From: Pisolithus tinctorius
Lineage: Eukaryota; Basidiomycota; Agaricomycetes; Boletales; Pisolithaceae
Direction of reading: 5' to 3'
DNA: 64,000 bases
Assembly (NCBI GenBank): GCA_024663395.1
Contig: JANFAH010000054.1
Location: forward strand, 62,001-126,000
This document shows, piece by piece, positions 10,395-21,378 of the stretch (positions are counted from its first letter, which is position 1; every line of letters begins with the position of its first letter). The translations under genes and the position numbers were made by a program. The notes under the pieces are model-generated. The model ran no database searches. It had not been told where the DNA came from and saw only the letters and a program-made list of their open reading frames with translations.

Positions 10395-11360
10395 TTATAG
10401 GGATGCAAGGTAGTGTTGGATGGCTTCAGTTGCCCCATCAACTATCACATCCACAACATGCAGACCACCACCCTCAATGATTTCCCCCACATATCTCTCC
10501 CTGCAGGCTACTCTTAATCCATTGGGATGTGGCTGACTGGCAATGTAGTCAATGACAGCATCAAAGGGCAGGGGCCTGGTGGGATGGAGGAGTTGATGAG
10601 CTACTTTATGCCACCAGAAGCTAATCCAAGCCTCTCCACACAGTTGATGTTGATTGGCAGGCCAATTTGGGTCAGGTTCAAGTGAATGGCCAGGAGGTAC
10701 AGCTGCAATGGTCTCTCATTCACACTTGACCATCTCCTGAGCCTTGGCAATGATTGAGTATACCCTAAGACCAAGTCAGGAAACATCATCCCCACTAATC
10801 ACAGCAAGTGGAGAGATGACCAATGCCTGAGTGGCATGGGGTATCCACTCAGGGATGCTATACCTGCAAGCAAGCTCAAGCTTATGGGCAGGACTCAAGT
10901 CCAATTTCTCAAGGTTGGAGATCACCCATTCTATGCTATTCTCAATCATCCACATCCAAGAGATCTTGAGAATTGCAGTAGGGGAGGGGATAGTATGGTG
11001 TTGGGCAGCAGATCCACTGATATTTGTTAGGGACATCTGTTGTGGATAGGGTTCCATAGTGAACTCACACATGGTATACCCAGGCAATGAAGTGGGTGAA
11101 CTCTTCCCTGCTAATTCCTTCCAAGAGAATGGCATGGTTGCTATCCTCTCCATCACCTTCAACACCTGATGGTATGGTTAAGATACCTTCCAGGGTCTGT
11201 GAGTACATGAAGAGAATGCTTTTGTGCAAGTGAAAGGTTGTATTGCCTGCCTTAAAATATTGTTAATGACCAGTGCTTCCACCACCAGCACAGTGGGGGG
11301 GATCAATACCTGAAACTCAACATTTCCATCAGAAAACCAAAATATGGGATGTTGATTCAT
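10395..11360 (-). pseudogene. BTB/POZ-type protein gene, inactivated
   Basis: The first exon begins MNQHPIFWFSDGNVEFQ, the typical start of the BTB proteins amplified in mushroom-forming fungi. After an intron the frame shows a HAILLEGISREEFTHFIAW segment, then NSIEWVISNLEKLDLSP and YSIPEWIPHATQAL, and a C-terminal part with WWHKVAHQLLHP. The order matches the family (BTB fold, helical region, C-terminal extension). Two in-frame TGA codons, at 10776-10778 and 10716-10718, stand where an Arg CGA codon would keep the frame, so both are explained by CpG to TpG change. The gene is therefore judged dead. Exact exon borders are uncertain. Confidence 0.65.
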
Positions 11361-11779
11361 ATGCTAGGATTGGTGTAGAGGAGGTAGAACTGGAGTCCAG
11401 GTGATTGCACCCTGACACACCACCATCAACTCTTCCCTCAACTCCTATCCAAACCCATACTCAACTGGCCCCATCAAGTTCATTTACAATTGATACCTCT
11501 TTGACAAACCCATGGAAAGGTAGTCATACCTTCCAATTTTGAGCCTACCAGCATCCCTCCCTCTCCTTGCATCTAGTTAGTATTTGTGCTTACCACATAA
11601 TCTTGTGTTCATCTCTTGGCATATATGATACCCAATGACTCAACTTTCTTCTTAGCACATACTACCTTATAGCTGCCTCTATAGCACAAAGTAGAAAACA
11701 TGAATTTATGATCTTTCTAATAAATTGTTTCTTGTAAAAAAAAAGGTCTGTACAACTACATGTGAGAGAAAATTTTGAT
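11361..11779. other. Unassigned TE-zone sequence
   Basis: CpG-poor stretch upstream of the BTB-type pseudogene start and left of the tandem repeat. It may hold the former promoter; no specific site is supported. Confidence 0.4.
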
Positions 11780-11880
11780 GTGTTCAGGTTAATTCAGTTC
11801 ATTTTCAGGTTAATTCAGCTTGTGTTCAGGTTAATTCAACTTATGTTTGGGTTAATTCAATTTGTGTTTGGACTAATGTT
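11780..11880 (+). repeat. Tandem repeat, about five 20-22 bp units
   Basis: Units of the form TGTTCAGGTTAATTCAGCTT recur five times with increasing divergence (CAGGTTAATTCA, then TGGGTTAATTCA, then TGGACTAATG). It directly precedes palindrome 2. Confidence 0.7.
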
Positions 11881-11906
11881 AATTTTTGTGCAAATCTAAC
11901 ATCATA

Positions 11907-13162
11907 GGTGCCCACTCAGCTAACCCTACTCCACCATAAAATGCATTTTTGCCTCTGCTAGAGCAAATATCCACCTTCTTTCTGAATCTGGCCTTTCTGC
12001 TCATCAAATATCTTCTAAACCTGGTCTGGGAAGCTCTACTGTGGCCAGGGTCATCAAAGAGTTTCAACTAGATGAGGAAAACTTCAAAATGAGACATCCT
12101 TACCAGCCTTCTTCTACTAGCAGAAGGAGAATAGTCTCTAGTGTGACCTCTGGGAGAACTGAAAATGCCATCCAGGTCACCATATAATAAGAGTGGCCCT
12201 TTCCTCTCCTGTCTCTGCCCAAACTGTTTGCAGTGTGCTCAATTCTACCATCTCTGAAGGCTATAGTCAAGCAGGAGAAGCCACTCCTGTCTGGAAAGCA
12301 CAGGCAACAGGGACTTTCCATTGCTCTTAAGCACTAAAACTGGACTGGGGAGGACTGGACTAGGGTCACCTGGTCAGTTGAACCCCCAAGATCAATAGTA
12401 TTGGGTCAGATGGAAGGAGATAAGTGTGGAAAATGGTAGGGCAGCCTTTGCAGGATAATTCTCCTGCTTGACTACAGCTGTCAGGGATGCTGAATTGAGC
12501 ACACTGCAAACAGTTTGGGCAGAGACAGGAGAGGAAAGGGCCACTCTTATTATATGGTGACCTGGATGGCATTTTCAGTTCTCCCAGAGGTCACACTAGA
12601 GACTATTCTCCTTCTGCTAGTAGAAGAAGGCTGGTAAGGATGTCTCATTTTGAAGTTTTCCTCATCTAGTTGAAACTCTTTGATGACCCTGGCCACAGTA
12701 GAGCTTCCCAGACCAGGTTTAGAAGATATTTGATGAGCAGAAAGGCCAGATTCAGAAAGAAGGTGGATATTTGCTCTAGCAGAGGCAAAAATGCATTTCA
12801 TGGTGGAGTAGGGTTAGCTGAGTGGGCACCAAGCCTTTTTTATGGCTCAGGATTATGTACATTACATAATCAGGCAAGATTGAAGCAAAACATCCTTCAG
12901 AAGTTGTCAAATCCTTATGTTATTTACTAAATAATGACTGACAACATCATGCTCAAAAAAGTGTCCCAATGACATGTCATTTTAAATTGGTTTTATCTCA
13001 GTGCCATGGCAACAAAATTACATGGACAAGCCCTTGTTGTCAAGGCAACAGTTAGTGCTACTTTTGGTCCTGCAGGATCTTGAACTGATTCCTACTAGTT
13101 CTCTCATAAATCTCAAATCCTTCCAAAATCACCCAACATTAGGACACTTTTTTGAGCCACTG
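11907..13162 (-). mobile_element. Palindrome 2 with Tc1-like end and transposase fragment
   Basis: Arms 11907-12245 and 12492-12830 are both 339 bp and almost identical; inside them the centre is still inverted-repetitive but clearly diverged. The right side continues to a Tc1-like terminus at 13162 (CAGTGGCTCAAAAAAGTGTCC on the minus strand, next to TA 13163-13164), with an inward-facing second copy of the motif at about 12953. The left arm ends at 11907 without a terminal repeat, so the left half looks truncated. The arms carry the N-terminus of a Tc1-type transposase. Confidence 0.7.
12550..12801 (-). pseudogene. Tc1-like transposase N-terminal fragment
   Basis: The 83-codon frame has the helix-turn-helix signature of Tc1/Tc3-type transposases: a helix around HLLSESGLSAHQISSK, then GLGSSTVARVIKEF as the recognition helix, then a basic stretch with SSTSRRRIVSS. 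The frame lacks the DDE/D catalytic domain. The mirror copy in the left arm (about 11942-12190 plus) has lost the start codon, ATG having become ATA. The ATG lies about 360 bp inside the terminal repeat at 13162, a normal distance for Tc1 elements. Confidence 0.7.
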
Positions 13163-13173
13163 TATAATTGATT

Positions 13174-14407
13174 AACCACATCATGTCCCTCTGCCTTCAT
13201 GTTGACTGTGGTGGTCAAAAGATGATATATTGCATCCACTGTGGACACCAATCCTTTCAATGTGTCTGACAGCTTGTCAACATTCTCATCCACAGCAGCC
13301 ACCTTAGATTCCAAGGTGTCCACCTTAGTTTCAATTCTTGCAAGTTGCTTGTCATGTTTTCCAACTATGCCCCAAACCTGGTCCAGTGTAATGCTTTCTT
13401 CACCCCACCATAGCCCATTTTCTCCCAATCCAACAAAACATACATACCTAACTCTGCAGCCTCCCTTTGAATGCCAAATGTGTCCAATGAACTGGTACTT
13501 GAATGCCTCCAATGAGCAGGGATACTAGATTCCCAGGTACATGCCTAGTTGCTTTCATTCCTGTGGTGCCATGCTGGACTCCAACAAAGTGCATGAGCTC
13601 TTTGAAGGAAGACAGGATGCCCATGGGGAAGTGAGGAATGGCATGCCATTCTGGACTTTCATAACATGTACATTGCCCATCACCTGAGTGTACATGTTGT
13701 GGATCTCAAAGTAAACCTGATGGGAAAATGATTGCAGTCAATGCAGGGGGGCATCAATGGTAGTGCCAATGTTCATCATCATCATCTGCTTCCACATATC
13801 TCATCATCAGGTGTTGCAAGGGAGATACATATTTCTGTTCAGCAAGGTCAATCTGTTGGCAAAGTTGGACATGATTGAGGGGCATTTGACATTTTCAAAA
13901 TGCCATGAGAATGCTAGGGGGTAAGTCCAGAATGGCATGCCATTCCTCACTTCCCCATGGGCATCCTGTCTTCCTTCAAAGAGCTCATGCACTTTGTTGG
14001 AGTCCAGCATGGCACCACAGGAATGAAAGCAACTAGGCATGTACCTGGGAATCTAGTATCCCTGCTCATTGGAGGCATTCAAGTACCAGTTCATTGGACA
14101 CATTTGGCATTCAAAGGGAGGCTGCAGAGTTAGGTATGTATGTTTTGTTGGATTGGGAGAAAATGGGCTATGGTGGGGTGAAGAAAGCATTACACTGGAC
14201 CAGGTTTGGGGCATAGTTGGAAAACATGACAAGCAACTTGCAAGAATTGAAACTAAGGTGGACACCTTGGAATCTAAGGTGGCTGCTGTGGATGAGAATG
14301 TTGACAAGCTGTCAGACACATTGAAAGGATTGGTGTCCACAGTGGATGCAATATATCATCTTTTGACCACCACAGTCAACATGAAGGCAGAGGGACATGA
14401 TGTGGTT
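13174..14407. repeat. Palindrome 3, long inverted repeat with coiled-coil ORF
   Basis: Arms 13174-13658 and 13923-14407 are both 485 bp; the 95-codon translations of 13241-13528 (plus) and 14053-14340 (minus) are identical. The opposite frames (14069-14479 plus, 13129-13512 minus) encode a polypeptide ending in a heptad-like region (KQLARIETKVDTLESKV), predicted coiled coil, continuing to residue 136 in the right copy. No transposase and no TA-flanked termini are seen; the Tc1-like end at 13162 abuts the left arm. Confidence 0.75.
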
Positions 14408-14479
14408 GATCTAGGTCAAAGGATGGGTGCTGTGGAGGGAAATGTGCAGGATCTACAAGGCACAGTGGACAACCTCTGA

Positions 14480-16149
14480 TCAGCACAGAAGGGATTTTTT
14501 GAACATCTCAATTGTAACTATTGGTTTTGACACCATCTTTGTTGAGTAATGGTAACTTGTTGACATCCACCCCATGCCTCAATGTATCACTACCCAGCTT
14601 GTCATATAACACCTGACTGTTCTGACAGATCTGGTACACAGGGACATCCTTCCATTGCAGCATGTCCAAGTAGCTACAAATGACAATTTCCATCATATGT
14701 GTGATTGTAAGGCCATTTGTACTTGCCTGATGTGTGTGGCAAGTGAGAAGGATACTTGCTGGATGTGCTGGCAGTTCCAGTCCCTTTGCCAATTCAGTTG
14801 CTCAACTCCATACCCTCAGGAATCATGATTGGTTGGTTTTGACCATAAAGCATGCATATAATGACAGGTGACTGAGTGCTGGGTCAAGAAACCATCCTGT
14901 TTCTGTGTGGCTAGTGCATTATGAATCCAGGGTGCCCAATCATTGATAAATGCTTGTGGAATGCACACATATCATTCAGACAAAGTTTGATATGGCAGTG
15001 GTTTTCATTGAAGCAACCTCTGTGGGTGGCATGTTTAGATGGTGAGAAATGGCAGTGTCCACTTCATGCAGATAAAGGAATGATCAAAATGCATGAGAAC
15101 AAGGTGCCCTGAATCTATGCATTTCACCTGCAGTAAAAACTGTGTGAGTTGTGATACACTTGGCCATATGCACATTTAAATGATATGGCAATAGTGAAAG
15201 GAACATCCCACAAATCAAATGATTGGGAATGAGCGTCAACTAGCATGACACTCACAGGGCTTCAGTCAAAATTTTATTGTCTGCCTTGTCAGAAGTTATG
15301 GATATCTATCCAAACAGTTTATGTCTTGGTATTACATGGAATCCAGCACACATGCAATGAACATGATTATATTATCATCAGCATGTGGTGAGTAGAAAGC
15401 ACAGTCATCTCTGTCTCCAGGACTTGGAGTCACTTGGGAGCATTATCTTATTGAAATACCCATTGGCACTATTAGTATCCACAGTTCTTCATCCAATTGC
15501 CTACCAATGAACATCATCATCACACATTCATGGGGTTCATTGCAACTAATATGGTAACTACTGTCAGGACCTGTTGCACCACTCACAATGGTGTATTGAC
15601 TGATAAATTATTGAAACATTTGCCGTTGCAACACCTGTTGCATTGAGAATACTTGTTTGTTGCACTACATGTATTTACCTAGCACCTATTTACTTGTCCA
15701 TCACAGCACTCTTGGACATATCCTGGACCCACAATGACCCACCCAGGTGTGATGGTATTTAGGTGTCAGAGCCCAGTGAGTGCATGGAGGCATTGAGCAA
15801 GGTTGAGTGGCAGAACAAGAGATGGGTCAATGAAGAGAGAAGTGTGCCCTGCAGATGTATTGGGTGAGGAAAGACAGGATGAATTCCCATGTGGTTCAAT
15901 GAAGACATGACCATGGAGATCTTTCCAATGGGGGCAACTTTATTGAATATCATTAAGTGATGTAGATGTCATACTGAATGTGCCAAGAATACAGACCTGG
16001 GGAAATTCTGAAGCCAAAAGGGGGTAGGGCAATACATGAGTTGACAAGCAGAAAGAATTCTGAAGGCAACAAATGAGGAATGCTGATAGGAGCTTGCCTT
16101 AGTGGCTGTAGAATTAATTGATGGTCTCCTGTTTCAGCCTCAGGGAGTA
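14480..16149. other. Unassigned TE-zone sequence
   Basis: CpG-poor sequence between palindromes 3 and 4. Short frames on both strands carry no recognisable motif. No terminal repeat or primer-binding site was found. Confidence 0.45.
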
Positions 16150-16151
16150 TA

Positions 16152-18748
16152 CAGTGATTCCAAAAACCCTTTCAATGTTTGCTCTAAATGGAGTGTGTGA
16201 AGTGTAGTGTGAAAAAGGATGGGAATTTTGCTTCGCATCTCTAGGACCAAATTTAGTACTTGCTCTTGGCTACAGAATGGTACCTTTTTCACATGATTTG
16301 GCTGACAGGCAGTGGAGATATCATTGATTTAAAACTGCAATACCATTGAAAGGGTTTTTTCACTTTTGAATTGAAAAGGGTGTTTGGAGAACCAGAAGCT
16401 GAGATCTCAGGAGGGATAGGAAAATATGATTACATAATAAACCACATGATCTTCCAGATGAGTCATCATTGTGTAAACAATGATAAACATTGGATTTGTA
16501 CTGATGAGCCTCCCTCTTTTACCACAACTCAAGAAATCATCTCTCTGGCTCACATGGTCATTCTCTCAGGGAAATCTTATCAAATACTGGTTTCCACTAC
16601 AGTACCATCTGTATAATATGCTCTTAGAACCATCAGTCCCTTAAAAAACCTGCTGTCAGTAATTCACTGCACTGTTTCCCCACCCATGCCTGATGTATTC
16701 TGGGACCAATCAATGCTTGGAAGGCTGAAAATGTTATGGAGGTCAATCTGGCACTTCAGAACATGATGGACAAACCAATCCCTTCTCAACCAATGCATTT
16801 CTGGCTCAGGGACACTGGTATGGAGGTTAGGGAAAGACAAAATCCTCTTTACCCTTAGGTGTCATCAGAAGGATATGCTACTGAGCAGCCATGGAGCAGA
16901 ATCCTGTGCTTCCATCTGGCCCTGATTATTGCCTTCAGTCACATGTGACCAAATAACCCTTCTCCAGTCATCCAAAGTTCAGATCAGAGCAAGATCTAGT
17001 GAACCCTCTTAGGGTGCTTGGAGCACAAGGAGGTTTGATGACACCCAAGGGTAAAGAGGATTTTGTCTTTCCCTAACCTCCATACCAGTGTCCCTGAGCC
17101 AGAAATGCATTGGTTGAGAAGGGATTGGTTTGTCCATCATGTTCTGAAGTGCCAGATTGACCTCCATAACATTTTCAGCCTTCCAAGCATTGATTGGTCC
17201 CAGAATACATCAGGCATGGGTGGGGAAACAGTGCAGTGAATTACTGACAGCAGGTTTTTTAAGGGACTGATGGTTCTAAGAGCATATTATACAGATGGTA
17301 CTGTAGTGGAAACCAGTATTTGATAAGATTTCCCTGAGAGAATGACCATGTGAGCCAGAGAGATGATTTCTTGAGTTGTGGTAAAAGAGGGAGGCTCATC
17401 AGTACAAATCCAATGTTTATCATTGTTTACACAATGATGACTCATCTGGAAGATCATGTGGTTTATTATGTAATCATATTTTCCTATCCCTCCTGAGATC
17501 TCAGCTTCTGGTTCTCCAAATACCCTTTTCAATTCAAAAGTGAAAAAACCCTTTCAATGGTATTGCAGTTTTAAATCAATGATATCTCCACTGCCTGTCA
17601 GCCAAATCATGTGAAAAAGGTACCATCCCTGACTCCCATGAAGTGGGGGAGGGTCTTCACAGCCAGAAATGAGTCACTCTCTGCAAAGTGAACTGTGCAA
17701 AAAGGTGTGGCATGAGAATATTTGTATGTCTTTATAGTTACTGCCTTGCACCTTTCCTGTCACCAATCATGTAAGTTGAAGTTTTTTATTAAATGTGTCC
17801 CCCCTGACCAGCTCCTAGGTTTGTTGACAAGCAACCTTGCATTTCCCCCTACATCATGGAAGATAGGTTTCACCCTCCTCATGGTCCCCATGAGGTCCAC
17901 AATTACCCCATATACTATGATCCTGTTTATTACCCTAGTGCTTATCCCAAATTTCTTGATTCTCCCAACAACTTTTGTATGTGGTTGAAGAATGCACTGA
18001 AATCTCACTTCATGCACTGTCTGAATTATTACATTGAATTTGATGGTTCCATACCAAAATCTGTGATGGTGACTTTGTCAAAGTTGAAGTTAATCTCAAG
18101 TCCTCAGTTTCTTTCATATACACCTGCCCATCACACTCTGACAATCCCAAGGTGGTGCATCCTGCCAAACAAAAGCAACAACCTGAATGGTTCCCACATT
18201 TACCAAGCCATCCTCCATAGCTTGAAGTTGCTGCCATTCCACACATACTTGCAGGAAAATATGTTGCAGGGCATTCATCCTCACTCTTCCACTGTGACAA
18301 CTGTAGACAAAGGAAAGTGAAAGGCTGATACTAATGAAGTTCTCACCTGTCAGTCTCTCACTAAGAAATATGGTTGGATGCCAGGCAATCATAACATCAG
18401 TAATGACATGGTTATTGGTGAGGAAGATGACTTGTAGGCATCACACACATATGTCATCAAAGGACTTCAAATTGTGCTACTTACATAGCTCTTGTGCTAC
18501 TTACCTCTTGTTGTTGTATTGCAAATGTGTTGTCTTTGCTTGTGATATCAAAAAAAAAAAAATGCTGTTATGTCAGTACTCAGATCAAGAGTTGGGGACC
18601 TGGCACTCATGTGCCACTACAATTCTGTAGCCAAGAGCAAGTACTAAGTTTGGTCCTAGAGATGCAAAGCAAAATTCCCATCCCTTTTTGCACTACACTT
18701 CACACACTCCATTTAGAGCAAACATTGAAAGGGTTTTTGGAGTCACTG
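16152..18748. mobile_element. Palindrome 4, TA-flanked inverted-repeat element with an insertion
   Basis: Ends CAGTGATTCCAAAAACCCTT / AAGGGTTTTTGGAGTCACTG, flanked by TA (16150-16151 and 18749-18750). Left arm 16152-16867 (716 bp); right arm 17036-17626 plus 18622-18748, split by the insertion at 17627-18621. The 81-codon frames at 16371-16616 (plus) and 17287-17532 (minus) are identical. The central part resembles the corresponding part of palindrome 1 at a distance, so the two are related families. As in palindrome 1, an inverted second copy of the terminal motif lies about 200 bp inside. Confidence 0.75.
17627..18621 (+). mobile_element. Insertion of about 995 bp in palindrome 4
   Basis: The right arm is interrupted between GGTACCAT and TCTGTAGCC, which are contiguous in the left arm. 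The inserted segment starts CCCTGACTCCC and ends CACTACAAT. It contains a 154-codon plus-strand frame (17856-18320) of unknown family with a Tyr/Pro-rich start. The nature of the insertion is not clear, and any target duplication is at most 2 bp (AT). Confidence 0.5.
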
Positions 18749-18978
18749 TAGCTCTGCTGTTCACCTATTCCAAAATGTGGCTATGTAGTGCTTCAAATGT
18801 ACTATTTACTCTTGATTTGATGTATGATCAAACTATGTCTCATGTGCCTCAATCCCATTTCTTCCCTCTTCTGCTGCTCCCACCACCATGGATTGGCCAA
18901 TCTTCAGAGATGAGGTAAGCTTTCATAGACCCACCAATTCACTAACTAACAAATGTTCTATCACAGGGATATCTGGAA

Positions 18979-20301
18979 TTGACTGTCCAGGGCAAAGAAA
19001 GTCACAATGGTCTTGAGATCAGCCACCATTTTCCCCCAGAACTTGACACTCAAATTGATTGTTACAATGTTAGCATGATAAACACCACATATCATCCCCC
19101 ATCAACAAACATCTATCATCCCCCATCAGCAAACATCTATCACCTGCTGTCAATGGATATTAGCTATCCTCCTGCATCCCTGTTTGATCCATCATTGATC
19201 TTTGCATCTCATGAGATTGAACAACATACTGAAAACCCACATCACCCAGAACTGGTGTTTTCCACCTGCAGCACACAGTCACAGATACCACATGACAGAG
19301 TGTTTTCTGCTCACATTGCAATGGCAGGGGACAGGCCAAACCAGTGGGGGGAAGTTGCCAGAGGTGAGGCGTTTGACTGTATTCACATCATTCCAGATAG
19401 GGAATGGCCTGTTCAAAACTCAACCCAGCCAACCAAGCACATCCATTTACCTGTCCTCCCTACTGATGATACCCCTTCAGCTAACACCCCAGCATTAATC
19501 CCCATTGATCTCCAGCCAACTGCAACTAAGCATATCCCTGACTACATGATGGAGTGACTGATATGGATGGCTGCTGATTCCAAGTATATTGAAGATTTAG
19601 TGATTTGTCTTGCAGAAGGTGTATTCAGGTCCTCAGGCAGTGAGTACCAGATACCAGGAACAAGTCATTACTGACATTGAGTACTAGAAACTTGGTTGGA
19701 TTTGAAGAAAAATATGAAGACATTCCACAATAATGCAAAACACACACTTCATGAGGTCACTAGTACCTTCAAGACTGTCACTTGATTAACCCTCAAGGAT
19801 TCATATGACTTGTGCATGCCCATTGATGCACCACACATAACTCAGATCACTGAGACATGGAGAGCCAAGGTGGAACCCCTCCTCATCAGATGGGACTTTG
19901 CTGATGAACAGGTTGTGGTATGTCTTTCCCTATGTGCAACTTTGTGGTGGATTAACATTTTTGGTAGCTTCCAACAGGACAAATGGTGACTGGCTTCTTC
20001 AATTGCTGTGCTGTGAGCACTATCATTCACAAAGCTGTATTCTTGCCTGGTTGCAAACTGTCATCTGTCATCCCCCCTGACACAGAAAATCTTGATTGTC
20101 TTATTGCCTTCACCATCACCATCATTCAGTGGGGGCTCACAAACTTCATCAGGGGCCATGAAGCTGTTTGAGGCAGAGGTATACAAACCTCATTATAATA
20201 ATGCCCTTCAATGCATTCAGGACCTTAGGAGAGAGGGACCCACTACTATGCTAGACCATTTTTCAGAGTTTACTGCTAACATTTTGGCCCATGGAAAATA
20301 A
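18979..20301 (+). pseudogene. Decayed coding-like region, possibly DUF6532-type
   Basis: A 192-codon frame (18979-19557) with a Pro/Tyr-rich tandem (PPSTNIYHPPSANIYH) is followed by broken frames with TWRAKVEPLLIRWDFADEQ, then FTITIIQWGLTNFIRG, then a YKPHYNNALQCIQDLR segment. The last parts are reminiscent of the C-terminal region of DUF6532 proteins, a multicopy Agaricomycete family, but this is a weak, memory-based match. Stops and frame changes suggest a dead copy. Confidence 0.3.
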
Positions 20302-21378
20302 CTTGTAGAACACTACTCACATTGTACATAGGCTCTTAATGATCCATGATGACTACTAGTACACATGATAATCAGCATTCTTATCTCCAATGACAATATT
20401 GATAAGACAACATCAGCACTGGGATCTTGATAAGGCTGTGGTAAATAAGCTGTGCACTTCTCATAATTTACACATAGTCTAAATAAAATTCTAAATGGGG
20501 AGTGGTATAACCTGCTTGCTCACATAGTTTTGCAGATGTACCATGAGAATCACCTTCTATTCATGGGTGTACAAGACCACAACACTTAGTCAATTTGTGC
20601 ACTACAATACAGCACAGTATTGCTTTCTATTGTTTTAATGTTTTACTTTGTATCCTTGATATTACAGCATCAGAAAACCCCTTTGTTCTGTACAGTTCTG
20701 GACAGATACTCCCAGTTGTGGATCTCCATACAGTTCTGTACAGTACACATTAGACTCTGTACACACTTCTCCAGACCCTCCCATAGTGGCATCAACAAAA
20801 ATGACCATCAGTTGGACTTCCAAAGATCAAATAGTCAAAATACAATCAATTCTCAACTGTGTAAATACATGGAATTGCAATACTGATATACCAGTAGACA
20901 CTTATGAAGTTTGATTTGTACAAATATTATTTACCCCAAATACTATTGATTTATCCTGAGTTAACTTGAAAGCTATTTACACTGAATGAAAGGATTTATG
21001 CTGAATGGGAAGTATTTAACCAAATGGGAAGTATTTATGCTGAATCCATGTATCTGCATGGGTGTACAACAAAATATGCAAATTCTGTATGGGTAACATG
21101 AAAATCGACTTGCCTCACACAAATCAAAAGAAAATGAATGTATTAAAAGGCTAGTAAATGAGGAATAGGTTTTTATGTAGTGTGTGTGTAAGTGTTACCT
21201 ACAAGGTGAAGTGGGTAATTATAAGGTATTGATGTAGGATAGCCATGGTATGATGGAGCAAGTGATGATAATGAAAGGAATGGTGAGATGGAAATGAGCA
21301 ATGCCAGATAACAAAAGGAGTGACAGGATGGAAATGATGGTGATTAGAATATGTATTCTGCAAAGACAATATATGACA
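20302..21378. other. Unassigned AT-rich sequence
   Basis: No coding signal is supported. A patch at about 20980-21040 repeats GGGAAGTATTTA and TATGCTGAAT motifs. Confidence 0.45.

Noticed and set aside
17627..18621. The insertion in palindrome 4 as a recognised transposon
   Set aside because: No terminal inverted repeat, LTR ends or clear target duplication could be confirmed; described only as an insertion.
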